A DNA stretch of 64,000 bases from Rhexocercosporidium sp. MPI-PUGE-AT-0058 (lineage: Eukaryota; Ascomycota; Leotiomycetes; Helotiales). The stretch is taken from contig JAGTJL010000010.1 of the NCBI GenBank assembly GCA_020746875.1, forward strand, positions 2,356,001 to 2,420,000. The letters are read 5' to 3'. The notes beneath the pieces were generated by a model. That model saw only the letters and a list, made by a program, of their open reading frames with translations, did not search any database and was not told where the DNA came from. Numbering within the stretch: the first letter of the stretch is position 1; each line of letters starts with the position of its first letter. Below, piece by piece: positions 1 to 12,128 of this stretch. The translations under genes were made by a program, and so were the position numbers.

Positions 1-99
1 CATCTCAATTGTGACTCCCGGATTCCATCTTCCAGTGCCTTACCAACACCTCCTCCTTTTGTCCTCGGTCTTGAAACGAGCTCGGATTGCTTTTCTTAT

Positions 100-1207
100 C
101 TATGGGAATTTCTGTCTGGCTGCAGGCAAGGTACCTGTACATTCAGTCAAGTCGTTGATGTTATTAACTCCCAACATGCTGAGTCGTACATATGCAGCAG
201 AGTAATCCTGGAATCACATATCAGCAATGTCTCCAAAGTAAGGATCAGGTAGAATATACCTCGTTCCAGTGAGCTTGGTCACTAATGAAAGCTCTCCACT
301 CGGTGGCCATTCTCGCATCAAATGCTAGGACCTTGTCGGAGTCGAAGATGAAAAGCTTCTTGTTTGGTTTCGTAGCAATTGTCTCGTTGTAGAAATTCAC
401 ATCCCAGACCCCAGGGGTACTATCCTGAGCAGAACCAGGGTGCGCGGTATCCTGGTTGAATTGTTTAGAACAAGAATGTGCCCCGACAAGTGCGGTCAGG
501 GTGTGGGGATCGATAGTCTTGTCTTGGAAAAGAGCAATAAGATCACCGGAGAGAGCATGTACACTTGGGAGGAGTCCAGGAGGAGCAGGTTGAGTTGCAT
601 CTTTCCGTCCAACAAAAGTTCGCACCCGAGGTCCCAGCGGACAGGTGACGACAGCATGTGTAGCAGCATACTGCACCAAATCTGCAAGTCCAACCTTCCA
701 TTTCGTCGCCAACTTCTGCATCTTGACAATGATAGTTTGCAAGCCGTTGTTCTCCGCGCGATTCTGTTCTTCAAATGCCGCAATGAGAATAGATCCATCT
801 GCGCCGCCAAAGTCCAGACCAGCGGCCTTGTTGGACTTTGACCAAGTACCTGCATCGTGGAACCCGAGGCGGATTGCTGCTCGCGCGTCGTCGTTGCATG
901 TACCGTCCCTGGCAAGGAAGAGCTTCGTGAGATCTGTGGCAACGCTGTACCACACGCAGCATACACTTTGAGCAGCACAGGCGGAGGCTTGATCGACGAC
1001 AACTGCCGATTGCCCCGATTCTAGACCGAGAAGAATATTCTGGACTGCCTGCCCAGTGGTGGTGCGTACGCCGACAGTGAGGAGATCCCCAAGAAGCTCC
1101 TTTGGAGCATCGCCATCATTCAAGGGTATGGGCTGCGGAAAGGATAGCACGCCATTGAAAACCAAGGGGGAAGTTAGAGCAAGGACCCAAATTCGTGAGA
1201 ATAACAT
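100..1207 (-). CDS. Secreted class II-type fungal heme peroxidase
   Basis: Two exons, 1207-260 and 207-100, with a 52-bp intron (GTATAT donor, TTCCAG acceptor) joined in phase 0, give about 351 residues. I chose the ATG at 1207 because it begins a clear signal peptide (MLFSRIWVLALTSPLVF); the frame stays open upstream but looks non-coding. Distal heme pocket: Arg113 and His117 in RLGFHDAG. Calcium-site-like DFGGADGS lies near 132-139 and the proximal His at about 244 in LVGAHSC. The short last exon supplies the family's typical C-terminal DYSAAYVRLSMLGVNNIN block, which confirms the splice. Such enzymes oxidise phenolic or lignin-like substrates with H2O2 outside the cell. Substrate class (lignin, manganese or generic) cannot be settled by eye. 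It lies 12 kb from the peptide cluster, across a transposon block, so I see no reason to link them. Confidence 0.88.
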
Positions 1208-2149
1208 TTTGGATAGCGAGCCTTCAGTTGATTCAATTGTAAGCAGTGAGTAGGTAGAAGAGTGACTATGAGAGACGAACTGACATTTGAAATACGAGAC
1301 ATTTTTGACTGCCATCGTCGCCTTCTTATCATAGCTATGACCCAAAGAAATATCAGGTCTGCGTCCTGTAGCCTGTGACCTGCAGCGGTGAGGATCCCAG
1401 ATCATTACAGTTAGCGCGAGATGAATACGGACGGTACAAGAAGCCCCTGCCACCACAACGGCGTCTGAGACCCTGGAGGAGGGGAAGCTGACAAGAACTG
1501 TGGTTAATTAATCCTAGGTAGCGCTGCATTCTTATCCACTGTTCGACGGAAGGTATGCATTTGAAATGGCTGCCCAGACCGAAAATTCACAAAAGCAGCA
1601 TGGAAAGCCAGCGCGTTTGCAAGCCCTCGGATTTTCCCATTTGAAAGCCTCGAATTTCAATAAAGCCTCGAATTTCAATATTGCCTCGCTTGGCGTGAAT
1701 AAGGTTCCATCCCTACATCCCTCCCCGTCCGAATTTTGTTGAGGCTTTATCATGCCACCAATCAATGACATTTATCGATCCTCTGATTTGCTCTTCCAAC
1801 CGCACACGGACTTTGCTGTTCTGAGACATAAGACATGGAGAGGGGCTGAGTGACCAGACTTCAGCCTTGCAGACTGTCAACTCGCACCTTACTCCGCAAA
1901 CAATCCCTTTAGCTGCATTTCTCATGGCCCAAGCCACGCAAAATTAATGAAATGAGTTTTCGCGGCTTGTTCCTAAAGTTGTGCAGCCTAGACCCTTTCT
2001 TTTCCCTTCTCTTTTTTTTTGACGTTCTGCCCCAAAACGTTGGATGCTCTCCTGCTTCATTCAAAACACACTCCTTGACTCCCGAGTGTGGTATTGCGTC
2101 TTTGGGTACTTCTCGTTATTTATTGATTGATAGGAGGAGGATACCCAAA
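1208..2149. other. Divergent intergenic region
   Basis: No convincing gene is visible; the open frames here are short and lack family motifs. It is the shared upstream region of the peroxidase (minus) and the secreted protein (plus). It holds a near-tandem duplication of AGCCTCGAATTTCAAT at about 1645-1680. A polypyrimidine run near 2000-2020 precedes the plus-strand gene. Confidence 0.5.
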
Positions 2150-4246
2150 ATGGGGGCTTTTCAATTCTTCTTGAGCCTTTTGGTCGCCCAGGTTGTGAAT
2201 GCGGCGGTCACTCCTTTTGTCGTCTCGGGGTTTCTCGATGGGTCAGTGAATCGGCCCAAGATCTTGAGTGCCAACTAACCAGAATTTTTCGATCAGCGTA
2301 TCTGTCAATAATGAAAGCCAATTCAATTCTGGTGGCTTTGTCCAAGTCAACGGATTCAACATTTTAATTCCCGATAACATGCTCGTTGAGTTTCCAGCAG
2401 CGCAAGTCCCTTTCAAAGATTTCGTCGCAGGAAACAGAGCAGGAACCCCAGCCAATGAAGTTATCGTAAGTAAATCAATCAAAATAATTGCATCTCAGGA
2501 TCTAATATGACCAGATCAGCGGCAACGACGTCAATGGAATTATCGTCGCGGGGCAAATGCACATTGCCCAAACCCTTGGTCAAGTCTCGCAAGGCACAGT
2601 CGAAAGTGTTGCATTTGATGGCTCCATCAAAATTGTCAATGGACCAACGATTCGAATCAATGATCCTAATGCTGTCTTCAGCGCGGGTTACACTGCGATC
2701 CCATTGTTCACTGCAGATGATCAGAACCCCAGTGTCACGAGTTTCGGTGGATTCCCAATGTGTGTTCCTCGTTCGGTCGTTGATCCTCAATGCCCGCAAT
2801 CCAACAGACCAACCAATGTGGCCAATCCAAACAATTAGTGGGTTCCCCTTTCGACCGCCCTGTGACTTCTGTTAACTCTCCAGCTTCATACCTGATCCTT
2901 TTCATATGGCTCCTATCAAGCCCGGAGATTTCTTGGTTTACTCAGGTATCAAGGTTGGCACCGAGATCATCTGCTACTCCATCGTTGTGAATATCGGGAT
3001 CTTCACTCAACCCGGTGCCATACCTGCGTTCATTCGAGTCGAGGAAGCACTCATCGGTATTCTGGATCCTACCAACATAGGAACGGAAAATGCCAGGTCC
3101 AGATTCATTGGATATACAACTGATCCCTCACAAACGATCCAAATCTGGGCCATTGACGTTGACCCATGCACAGGAACAACATCAGATCGTCTCGTCGGAT
3201 TTGCATTTACTGAACCAGCCGTAGGCCTCCGAGCAAGATGGAAATTCGAATCCTCAGCTCAACCTTTAGGGGAATGGACTCGCAATTATCGCTTGAAAGT
3301 CAGCAGCGGTCAAGCAAACACGACAGACGGCATTCTCGCCGGGCAATTCGTGCAACCCGTTCTCACCTGGGTGTTCCCCGAAGTCACGACGCCTGGCCTA
3401 GCTTTTCCTCTTTTGGAATTCAGCAATATCCAGCCTCTTGCGAACGGATTTGGTCCTGATCCGAACGGATTCGTATTTCATCAACTAAATCCTTGGCCAG
3501 GAGCAACAACGCCATTACCAAAATCCTCCTGTCTAGATTTCATCCCGCCCCAAACACGGACTCCAACTCCCTCATCAAGCTCCTCAACCCTCGCCACAGT
3601 AACATCCTCATCTACTGTCTCCTCATCGGCAACAAACCCACCACCAGGATCCATTGCCGTGTCCGCCGGATCTCCCGTCCTTGTTCGTGCAGGATCCCTC
3701 GTTACCCTCACAGCCATTCAAACCACCCCCGGCTACCAGGCCTCAGACTTCACATACATCTGGACTCAAATCGCTGGGAAAACAGTCACGGCAGCAAATG
3801 TAGCAGGCCAAACAACGTCGCAACTCCAGGCCACTCTCCCCACCCTAGGTACCGCCGACCCAGCCACCGTCTCCCGTACCTTCCAAGTAGTCGTAAAACA
3901 CACTCCCACGGGCCAAACAGCCACTTCATCCGTTGTTGTAACAGAAGACAAAGTCTCCTCCGATCACCCTGTGCTTGATGTCTTCACATGGGTTTCGACA
4001 CCATCAGGAAGTTTAGGAGGTGTGTTGCAGCTGAATGCGCATACGGATTTGGTATTGCCGACGGGAGCAGCGTTGACGATGCTGGCGATTATAGACGGGG
4101 CCGCTCCGGTGAAAATGAGTAAATTAAACCCGGGGGTGTGGCAGCTGACGCAGACTAAGGTGTTTAAGCCAGCGAGTGTGACGGTTGTAAGTCAATTAGA
4201 TGGGGTACAGTTGCTTCCTGGGGCGACCAAATCTCTTGGCGCTTGA
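2150..4246 (+). CDS. Secreted protein with Ser/Thr-rich linker, unknown function
   Basis: Four exons, 2150-2241, 2297-2465, 2515-2837 and 2884-4246, join in frame to about 648 residues. The donors are GTCAGT, GTAAGT and GTGGGT. The product starts with a signal peptide (MGAFQFFLSLLVAQVVNAAV). The first ~400 residues form one globular region rich in Gly, Val and Ile with few cysteines. A Ser/Thr/Pro linker, probably O-glycosylated, lies near 410-450. A C-terminal beta-rich region (WTQIAGKTVT, TFQVVV) recalls PKD/Ig-like repeats. There is no GPI signal or transmembrane segment at the C-terminus. I do not recognise a catalytic motif. This looks like a conserved extracellular fungal protein with a spacer and a beta-sandwich tail. 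Its function is unknown to me. Confidence 0.8.
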
Positions 4247-5205
4247 AAAAAGAGAAGATTTTGTAAATAACACGTTTTGGGACTTCTCTAATACTTAATG
4301 ATTTTCGATTCCTTTCTATTTAATCGATGAATTTGAGCTGAGCCAGGGTATTCAAGACCATAGTCTTCAAATTTGCAATCGGCTTGCCATTCCTCCACGC
4401 TCTCACAGACATGCTCCCAATGTCACATAACTAGTATTGCATACCGACTAGTATTATATGCTCAAACCTGCCTACTTGTATACAGAGTTTCTACTTCCCC
4501 GGCCCTTCTGGCACTATGTTATTTTAAACTGGACCTACCTTTGAAATAACAAACATTTTTTTATAGGAATCATCTGAGAAGAAATTAAAAAGGTGATTGA
4601 GTGATAGGTACCATGACTGACAAGATATTGATGCAGATTTATAGGCATTAAGCAGATTGAGGACTCTTTTACACGAGGCTGCTTTTCGCTCTCGCCAAGC
4701 GGTTTCGGCGATCTTAGTTTGAGTCAAGTTGTAAGAAGTATGGAGAGATAATGTATCAGCCTTCTTTAGTAGGGGGACGCGAGTATATAAACAGTGTATC
4801 TAAATTCTCCCAATTTCACTCGTTACTTTGTGGGGTGTGAGCAAGTCAAAATCCGAGGTGATTAGGTGCTGTCAACAAACCTAAAACCCAAGCTTCGCTT
4901 AAATTGATATGAAGACCCCCCTAGGCATTGGCCAGGATCCACTTCTGATGTCCTGCTCCCATCACTCGGGCACTCAAAGTCCAACATACTCCACATCGCC
5001 ATGCCACAATTGGGTCCTGGATTGAATACTTTCAAAACTCGCTGCAGCATGGTTGTATCAATAAGAATATCAAGGCGCCTCGTCAATTGTGCTCGGCAAC
5101 ATCGCCTCAAAGCATCAGAACCTGCTGCTCTACGCTCCTCAAAATGCCACTTAATCCACATCGATACATCACCTTTCATCAACATTCAGTCCTCCAGAAG
5201 GCTCA
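4247..5205. other. Intergenic region before amidohydrolase pseudogene
   Basis: No supported gene. It contains the 3' region of the secreted-protein gene and an AT-rich stretch near 4540-4600. The 5' end of the amidohydrolase homologue should lie near 5140-5205, but its frame is closed by a TAA at 5152-5154, so the true start or a first intron cannot be placed. Confidence 0.45.
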
Positions 5206-6024
5206 TGGGACAGCCATATCCACATTATCGACCCCAAGAACTACCCATTCCCCAATATTGGTATCCCCACAATCCCCCACGAAAGGACTATGGCAGGAGC
5301 CTTCTCTAATGCCTCCCGTCTCAGCCTACCAAATATGGTATTCGTCCAAGTTAGCAAATACAGTAACGACAACACCTGGATATTAGACGCTCTGAGAGAA
5401 GTCGGACCATCTCGAGGCCGCGGTGTCGTGGCTTTCGATCCAGATACTATCGATTCCCAGACTTTTCGGAAATGGCGCGATCTTAGTGTCCGCGGGGTAC
5501 GATTGAATCTCCGATTAACCAGAGGCAAGGTGTCGAAAATTGAGATTCAGGCAGCGCTGCATAAGTATGCGGGAAAATCGAGGCTGTTGAAGATGTGGCC
5601 GATAGGGCCGTATACTGATATGGTGATACTAGAGTATATCCAGTCTTTGGTGTCAGAACCGGGAGTGAAGATCGTGATTGAGTATTTTGGTTCTCCGGTA
5701 TCGTTGCCACTAGACCCGGCGAAGCAGCAAGGCTAGGAGGCTCTACAGAAAATAATGGACGATCCTCTTGTTTACGCAAAAATATCGGCACCGTATATCT
5801 TATCTAAGGACCCTGAATTCAAGGATTTGGAGGGGCTATTAAAGTCACTCTTGGGCATGAGAGATAGAGAGGGGGTTATGTTCGCGTCAGATTGGCCCTA
5901 TACACAGTGCAAAAGTTTCGATACGAAGCCGTTCTTGGAGAAGTATGTTGAATAGTATGGTGAGGATAAGGAGATGAAATGGAAGCTTTTCAGGGACAAT
6001 GCGAAGAGGCTTTGGGATGTCTGA
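5206..6024 (+). pseudogene. Amidohydrolase-2 family hydrolase, broken by two stops
   Basis: One frame runs from WDSHIHIIDP (the HxH metal site of amidohydrolase-2, TIM-barrel metal hydrolases) at 5206 to a TGA at 6022-6024. It keeps family landmarks: a late FASDWPY block carrying the metal-binding Asp (about 5884-5904) and a terminal LFRDNAKRLW block. It is interrupted by TAG at 5734-5736 and TAG at 5953-5955. The second sits where KYVE-stop-YGED suggests a lost Trp (TGG to TAG), a G-to-A change of the RIP type. No splice pair removes either stop. The family typically hydrolyses lactones or decarboxylates aromatic acids; here the product should be inactive. The N-terminus is unresolved. Confidence 0.78.
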
Positions 6025-6719
6025 TGGCAAATGTCGGGGATGCCGATAAAGGAAAAAGTGCAGCGAAGCTTCCTCGGTCTAACCAGCAATGAAACACTAA
6101 ATCAAATACTGTTTCTATACTGTCAAACCTGTCGTCCTGAATTCGTGAAAATTCAAAGCTGTTTGTGAAGTTCCCGAGGTCCTTTATATAGTCGTGATTT
6201 TTGAGTGGAAGTTTGTATCCCATGGTTTGTATCATTGCAGCAAAGGTATTGATAACTTTCTGGAACCGATAGTTCAATCAAAAAACAGCCTCCGAATGAC
6301 GCATGGAATCCAATCTGCCTTTCCAATTATTGCCACGCTCTACCAATCCAATCTGAAAAGCCTTCGCAATCAGAAATCCCTACAGGCGATTTCATTCGCC
6401 TCGTTCTCAAATAACAGAACGCAATCCACTCTCTTTTTTAATATTATATCACGTTAAGACTCCGATATTTCTCTTAATATTATAAAGGCTAATAAATACA
6501 ATTGTATATATTATTATTATTATATATTATTAAAATACCGTAAAATATTATAATCTTAAGAATTACTTAAAAATCGGATGTATTATTATAATTAAAATAA
6601 TTTAAATTCTTAAGAATAATGATCAGATTATAGATATAACCGGAGATAAGTATAACGAAGCTGCAATTAACTTATAAATATTTATTTATGCTTATGCCGC
6701 TAAACGCGCCGTGAATAGC
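6025..6719. other. Transition from gene island to AT-rich block
   Basis: No gene seen. Composition is ordinary to about 6430, then becomes strongly AT/TA-rich up to the retroelement at 6725. Confidence 0.5.
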
Positions 6720-6724
6720 ACTTC

Positions 6725-6980
6725 TGTTACGGCTTGCAAAAGGTTAATACAATGCAGGAGATAGCTTTATATTTAGGCCTAAAGCTACGCTTAGAATTAA
6801 AAAGAAAAGATAAGGAGAAAAGGTAAGCTTTTTATAAGAAGGAGCTCTAATATAAACACATAAAAGGTCCCTTTAGCCTTTCCCGATTAGGCTTAGCGCT
6901 ATAGTTGCCATGCTAAGGCAATATTATGAGCGATGCCGAGCTCGCTTCGGTTAGAATACGAAGCTCAGGGAATCGTAATA
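6725..6980 (-). repeat. LTR of Gypsy-3 (left copy)
   Basis: Direct repeat of 11,833-12,088. Shared landmarks are AGCTTTATATTTAGG and GAGCGATGCCGAGCTCGCTT. Preceded by target duplication ACTTC. Confidence 0.88.
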
Positions 6981-7909
6981 TTACTTCTTCCTCCTGAAAA
7001 ACTACGTCCTCGCAGTTGCAATTATAATAATAGCGTCTTTTAGGTTATTATAATCGTCGATACCGGCGTTATATACTTTTAATTACTTAAGTAATACTAA
7101 TAAAAGACTTTTAGCGTTAAGATACTTTAAATAGAATCGTTTAATTATATAAGATGTTATTATAGCGTTAGAGCACGGGTACTACTTTAAGTCCTCGTCG
7201 GCGCTTAATTATTTAATACGGTATAAAAGCTTATTTTATATTACCTTTAAGTTTAATATAGCCTCAATTTCCTATTCGTCTTAATCTAATAAGAGCTGGA
7301 TTAGCGCCGGCGTTTGTCTTACTTATCTTAATAAGGGATTATTAACGTATTTTCGTAGCGAATAAATACGAAATACAGAGTGGATAATTCAATTTGCCGG
7401 TAGCTTTACTTTTTAACTTTCTTTTTCCTTTAAGAGTACTTTAATTAGATTATATTATTTATTAAGAGTTTCTTTAAAAGACAGTCGATATTTTAGTTCC
7501 GAGTATCGATTAATATTAAGTCGCTAATATCTTAATCGACAGCGCGTCGACTACGATTAGCCAAACGTTTTATTTTCTCTTATTAAGCTTTTAGCGACGA
7601 TTATATAACTTTTATAACTTTTTTTATACGTAAAGCGATTTATAAAGCCTCTTCGCGATTAAGCTTTTTTATAGCCGTAATAAGTAATTCTAGGTTTATT
7701 AAGTCTTAAGAAATCTTTAGCTTTACGCCGTTAAGTAATTAGAAAGGCGTGAAGTTATTAAGAGACTCGTGAAATAAGGTGAGCTGCGCGATATTTATAA
7801 TAAATAAGAAGTTATTTTAATTATTTTAATAATAATAACAGAAAAAGCAAAGCTATTACTTAATATATTAATTTATTATCTTAATTAAGCCGTCGACGTT
7901 AAAGTTATA

Positions 7910-8343
7910 ACGTGGTTTATCACCGAGTCGGACATATCACCGAGTCGGACAAAAACTTTACATACAAAAAACGTCCGTGCTACCTAAGACAACTTCTTTA
8001 TTTATTAATAAAATTATTTAAAATTTAAATCTTGATTTCTTTATAATATAAAGAAATATCTTATGACTTCAAGTTTTAAAAATTATTAATTAGTTATTGT
8101 ATAATTAAACTAACGCTAATTTTAATCCTTGTAATATATCTTTTCATTAATATCTTTTTATTTATTAATAGAATATTTGCGAAACTTAACATATAAAATA
8201 TTTATTTATTGAATTTATTATACAAAAATTATTTAAGCTTTTTATTAATAATTAAAGAAGTTGTCTTGGGTGGCACGGACGTTTTTTGTATGTAAAGTTT
8301 TTGTCCGACTCGGTGATATGTCCGACTCGGTGATAAACCACGT
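7910..8343. mobile_element. Palindromic MITE with ~100-bp TIRs, TA target site
   Basis: The first ~100 bp (ACGTGGTTTATCACCGAGTC...) reappear as their reverse complement at the right end with only a few differences, mostly C/T. Each inverted repeat contains a tandem 17-bp duplication (TATCACCGAGTCGGACA twice). The flanks are TA on both sides (7908-7909 and 8344-8345), as expected for Tc1/mariner/pogo-type insertion. The centre is AT-rich with no coding potential, so it is non-autonomous. A related but more diverged end occurs at 36,986. Confidence 0.88.
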
Positions 8344-9578
8344 TATGCCGTTATTAACTTTATTTTAATACCGAATATACGGCCATACTCTTTTCAAAAA
8401 GAAGAAACGAATTACAGATCTCGGTCTAAGACGATAAACTCTAATATGCCGAAATAACGAGTTTAATAAATAAGGAAAAAAGTAGCTATTTTTTTTTAGT
8501 TATAATTATATTATAGTAAGGTATCGAGACCGGTTTCTTAAATAAGCGGTTTATAATAATTATAATAAAGTTATAATTACTTTTATTTAATAATAACTTC
8601 GTAAAATTTATTATAAAATATTAATACGGCCGAGCAGGAATAAGTAAGGAATATAAGAAACCGAGTATCTTATCTCTTTTAGCTTTTTATTTAAAGTAGT
8701 TGCAATTCGCTATATAACGGCCTACGTTAATAAAAAGGCTATTCCAGTAATATTTGCGGCTTAATATAACCTTTATCTTTCCGATTCCGGCATAAGCGAT
8801 TAAAGATTACGAGTATATATAACGTAATAATAACGTGCGAAGCTTCGGCAATTTTATAAGCATTTGCAGACGGCTTTAAAAAAAAAAGCTTATTATTTAA
8901 TAATTCGTAATTTAAGTCGTTATTGCGGGCTCTTTATTAAAAAAGCTTTAATAAAATAGACTTTTTATTAATTATAAGCATCTGATCGATTACGTCGTAT
9001 TCCGCGATATCGTATGCAATTATAAAGTTAAGGTTTAGCTCTTCCGCGGCAAGTGCCTCCGGGTCGATTAATACTGATTTTATTCTAAAGCTTGCTCTGC
9101 CTTCTGTTTTACTTCTTAGTTTACTTTCTAGTTTATTTCTTAGTTTATTTCTTAATCTATTTCTATAAAAGCTAAAGAAATAACTAGTATAGCGGTAATA
9201 CGACTACTCCGTATATACCGTCTTAGGATTTCCAGTTAAGCGTTTTACGCTATTATCAAACGAAAAGTAGTTTCGTAAAGAAGAGGTATATTTAAATACT
9301 TTAGCTAAGCGGCCTCGGCTAAAAGACGTTCTTTTTTAAAAGTATTCTAATTTTTAATTTTATTACTCGTTTAAAAAGCTATAATTAATATATTTCTTAA
9401 TTAAGCAATCGCGACGGTCTAAAGGAATCGACGGCTATTAACTAGAAGTCAGCGGCAATTAGAGGGTCGATCTTGTCGTTCGTAATAAGTTGCTAATTAC
9501 GAAAAGCTTACTTACGAGCTTTTATTACTATAAAGTCTTAATCTCTTTAAGAGAGAGTATTAGTAAGAGTATTAATAA

Positions 9579-9888
9579 TGTGAGAATAGGCGAGCCAATC
9601 AGAATGAGGAAGCGCAGTAGGTGAGGACACGTGATTAAAGAGAGAGAATTACTTGCTTGCTTGCTTAAAGAGCTAGAAGAGCTCTTCGGTAGTTATATAT
9701 AAAATAATAGCTTTTCTAAAAGCCTCTACGACTACGTAACTGATTACGTAGCTTATACGAGCTACGTAATTGAATACGAGCGTAATTTCCCGGAATACGA
9801 AAGTAATTTCCGGGCCGCGTAAGCAGTAGAAACCCCTTCGGCTATTCTAGGGTAGAATCGGCACGAGTTACCGAAGTGAAATCCAACA
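9579..9888 (+). repeat. Solo LTR (TG...CA)
   Basis: A 310-bp unit from TGTGAGAATAGGCGAGCC to AAATCCAACA with the standard TG/CA ends. About 235 bp of it recurs in inverted orientation at 47,771-48,005. No matching internal coding sequence adjoins it, and I could not find a clean target duplication. It is nested inside Gypsy-3. Confidence 0.7.
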
Positions 9889-11832
9889 ATTATAATTAAT
9901 TAAGACAATTAGCGTAAGAAATATAACAAAAGTAACGTCGAACTGCTTAAAGAATCGATAAGCTAAAGAAGTCTTAATTGCACCGAAAATATTTGCTTTA
10001 TTATTAATATATATAAGAATTTTAATAAAAAATTTATTTCGTCTTAATTTAACGCTAACTAAAAACTATTATCTTTTAATAAAAGCACGGAAATCGAAAG
10101 CCAAGTCCTTTTATAAATTATAATTTATACTATAATGTAAGTTTTTATTATAACTTAATAGTTTTTTAAAAGCTTATCGCTCTTTAGCTTTTCGATTATA
10201 ACTAGCTCGGAAATTGACTTATTAAGGGCTTAGTCTCTTTGGCGCTTAAGGCAGTCGCTAGCTTAATAGCCAGTTTTATTATAATGAAAGCAAGTATTAA
10301 AAGAAACGTTTTTAAAAGCAAAAGGCGGTATAAGAGACTTAAGGCGACGGAGGAACGGAGCCGGGGATAGCGAGCGCGAGCGAACCTTTAGCGATAGTTT
10401 ATAAGTTAATATCGGAGGTTTTTATATTATAATAGCCGGCGTAAGGGAGGTTATACGCCAGTCTTCTTTTTTAAGAATATTACGCGCGTCGTAAATATTA
10501 AAAGTAACATTAGCTTAAGTCTTACGAGTCGTTATAGCTTTTTTTAATACGATATTACGGGATTCCCGGTTCGTAATAATTAGGAATTCGTTAAAAGCCG
10601 TATAATTTCCGTTTATCTTATACTTCTTTATATAAATTATACGCTTAAGAGCCGGAAAGACTTTTTCGCATACGTCCTTAAATTAACAAAAGCAAGCAAT
10701 CTTGCTAATAATAATATAAGAAATAAATTTAACTCGGAAGTCGTTATAAGTTATATTACTTATTAATAGCTAATTATATATTCTCTTAAACTTAAACTCA
10801 GTTATAATTAAAGAATCGCTGATTTAAAGCTATTAAAATATCGGCGGCAGTATCGAAAGCGCTAATAAATTCGGAGTCTATATATTAAAAGATAATAGTC
10901 TTTGTTTCGCCGGCGGTGCACCGAAAGTAAGCCTTAATTTATAATACTTTACTCTTGAAGTTACTCGAGTACTCTTTTATAAATAGCTTTATTTTTATCT
11001 TTTAAATATCGTACTTAATATCGCTCTTATAATCGCTAAAGAAGATACGGGAGTACTTAGCTTTAAAGGGCTTTATAGCTTGAACCGAATTATCTAGCTT
11101 TAATAAGTAATAATCGGTAATTAGCTGGAAGTCCGCCGTAAGAGCACGTACCGATCGATCGTTCTAAAGGAAAGGAATGCGAGTCTCTTAGCGGGGGTTA
11201 GCGTTAGCATATTAAGCAAGAGCTTACGTAATAGCAGCGGCAATCGCAGAGTTAACGGAGACTTTAATTAATTAGTTTACTTTTGCTTATTACTCAAGAA
11301 TAAAATCTTTTATAATAATAATTGGTTTTAAGAATTATAAGAGTTCCGGTATTACGTTAAAGAAGCTTTAGCATTAAGCTTCTTGATCGGAATCTAACTC
11401 TTCCGAGGTATAAGGTTCCTCTTAAAGAGTTTCGATTGAAGGTTTAAGAGTATTAGTAAAGCTTAGCCGTAAAAGGGCGCTTCTTTTTCTAGAGCTTCGG
11501 CGACGTAATAGAGAAGTTAATAGTATAAAGTAAAAGAGTATCGTATATTATTAATTTATTTAATACTAATCCGATATAAGTCGAAGTCGAAGCTCGAAGT
11601 CGAAGCTCGAAGTCGAATAGCGCGCGTTAAGTTGCATAAAGCAAGTCGGCGGCAGGAGGTTTTCCAGCTTTCTTTAAGGTAATCTATTACTAAGGCAGAA
11701 AAATACTTATCTGTCGAATAAGCTAAAGTATTAAAGTTCGTCGTCAACTTGCTATAAGGGCAAGGAGACGCGGCGCGTAAGACTTAATGAGATATAACGC
11801 TTTATAGCGAAGGGATTATTAATCTTTTCTTA

Positions 11833-12088
11833 TATTACGGCTTACTAAAAGTTAATATAATATAAAAAATAGCTTTATATTTAGGCTTAAAGCTACGCTT
11901 AAAATTAAGAACAAAAGATAAGAAGAAAAAGAAAGCTCTTTATAAGAGGGAGCTCTAGTATAAATACATAAAGGGTCCCCCTAGCCTTTCCCGATTAGGC
12001 TTAGCGCCATAATTGCCATACCAAGGCAATGCTACGAGCGATGCCGAGCTCGCTTCGGTTAGAATACGAGGCTCAGGGAATCGTAACA
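11833..12088 (-). repeat. LTR of Gypsy-3 (right copy)
   Basis: Direct repeat of 6725-6980, followed by target duplication ACTTC (12,089-12,093). Confidence 0.88.
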
Positions 12089-12128
12089 ACTTCTGATTTA
12101 ATATAATATAAAATTATCCTTAAAATTT

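Larger units (their letters stand above)
6725..12088 (-). mobile_element. Ty3/Gypsy retrotransposon relic, RIP-degraded (Gypsy-3)
   Basis: Two LTRs of equal length (6725-6980 and 11,833-12,088, 256 bp each) run from TGTTAC (TATTAC in the right copy) to GTAACA (GTAATA in the left copy). The element is flanked by an exact 5-bp target duplication, ACTTC (6720-6724 and 12,089-12,093). Differences between the LTRs are largely C/T and G/A. On the minus strand at about 8600-8800 a Gypsy integrase zinc-finger relic is readable (KYYWNS, GRYIANCNYFK, then SLLIPARPY), followed by a core-like FIIIIINRLFKKP stretch below 8600. Coding frames are saturated with stops. It carries later insertions: the MITE at 7910-8343 and the solo LTR at 9579-9888. 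Confidence 0.85.

Noticed and set aside
100..1207. Peroxidase as a tailoring enzyme of the peptide cluster
   Set aside because: It is secreted, 12 kb away and separated by a full retroelement; its promoter shows none of the dense CTCGGW sites. No evidence links it.
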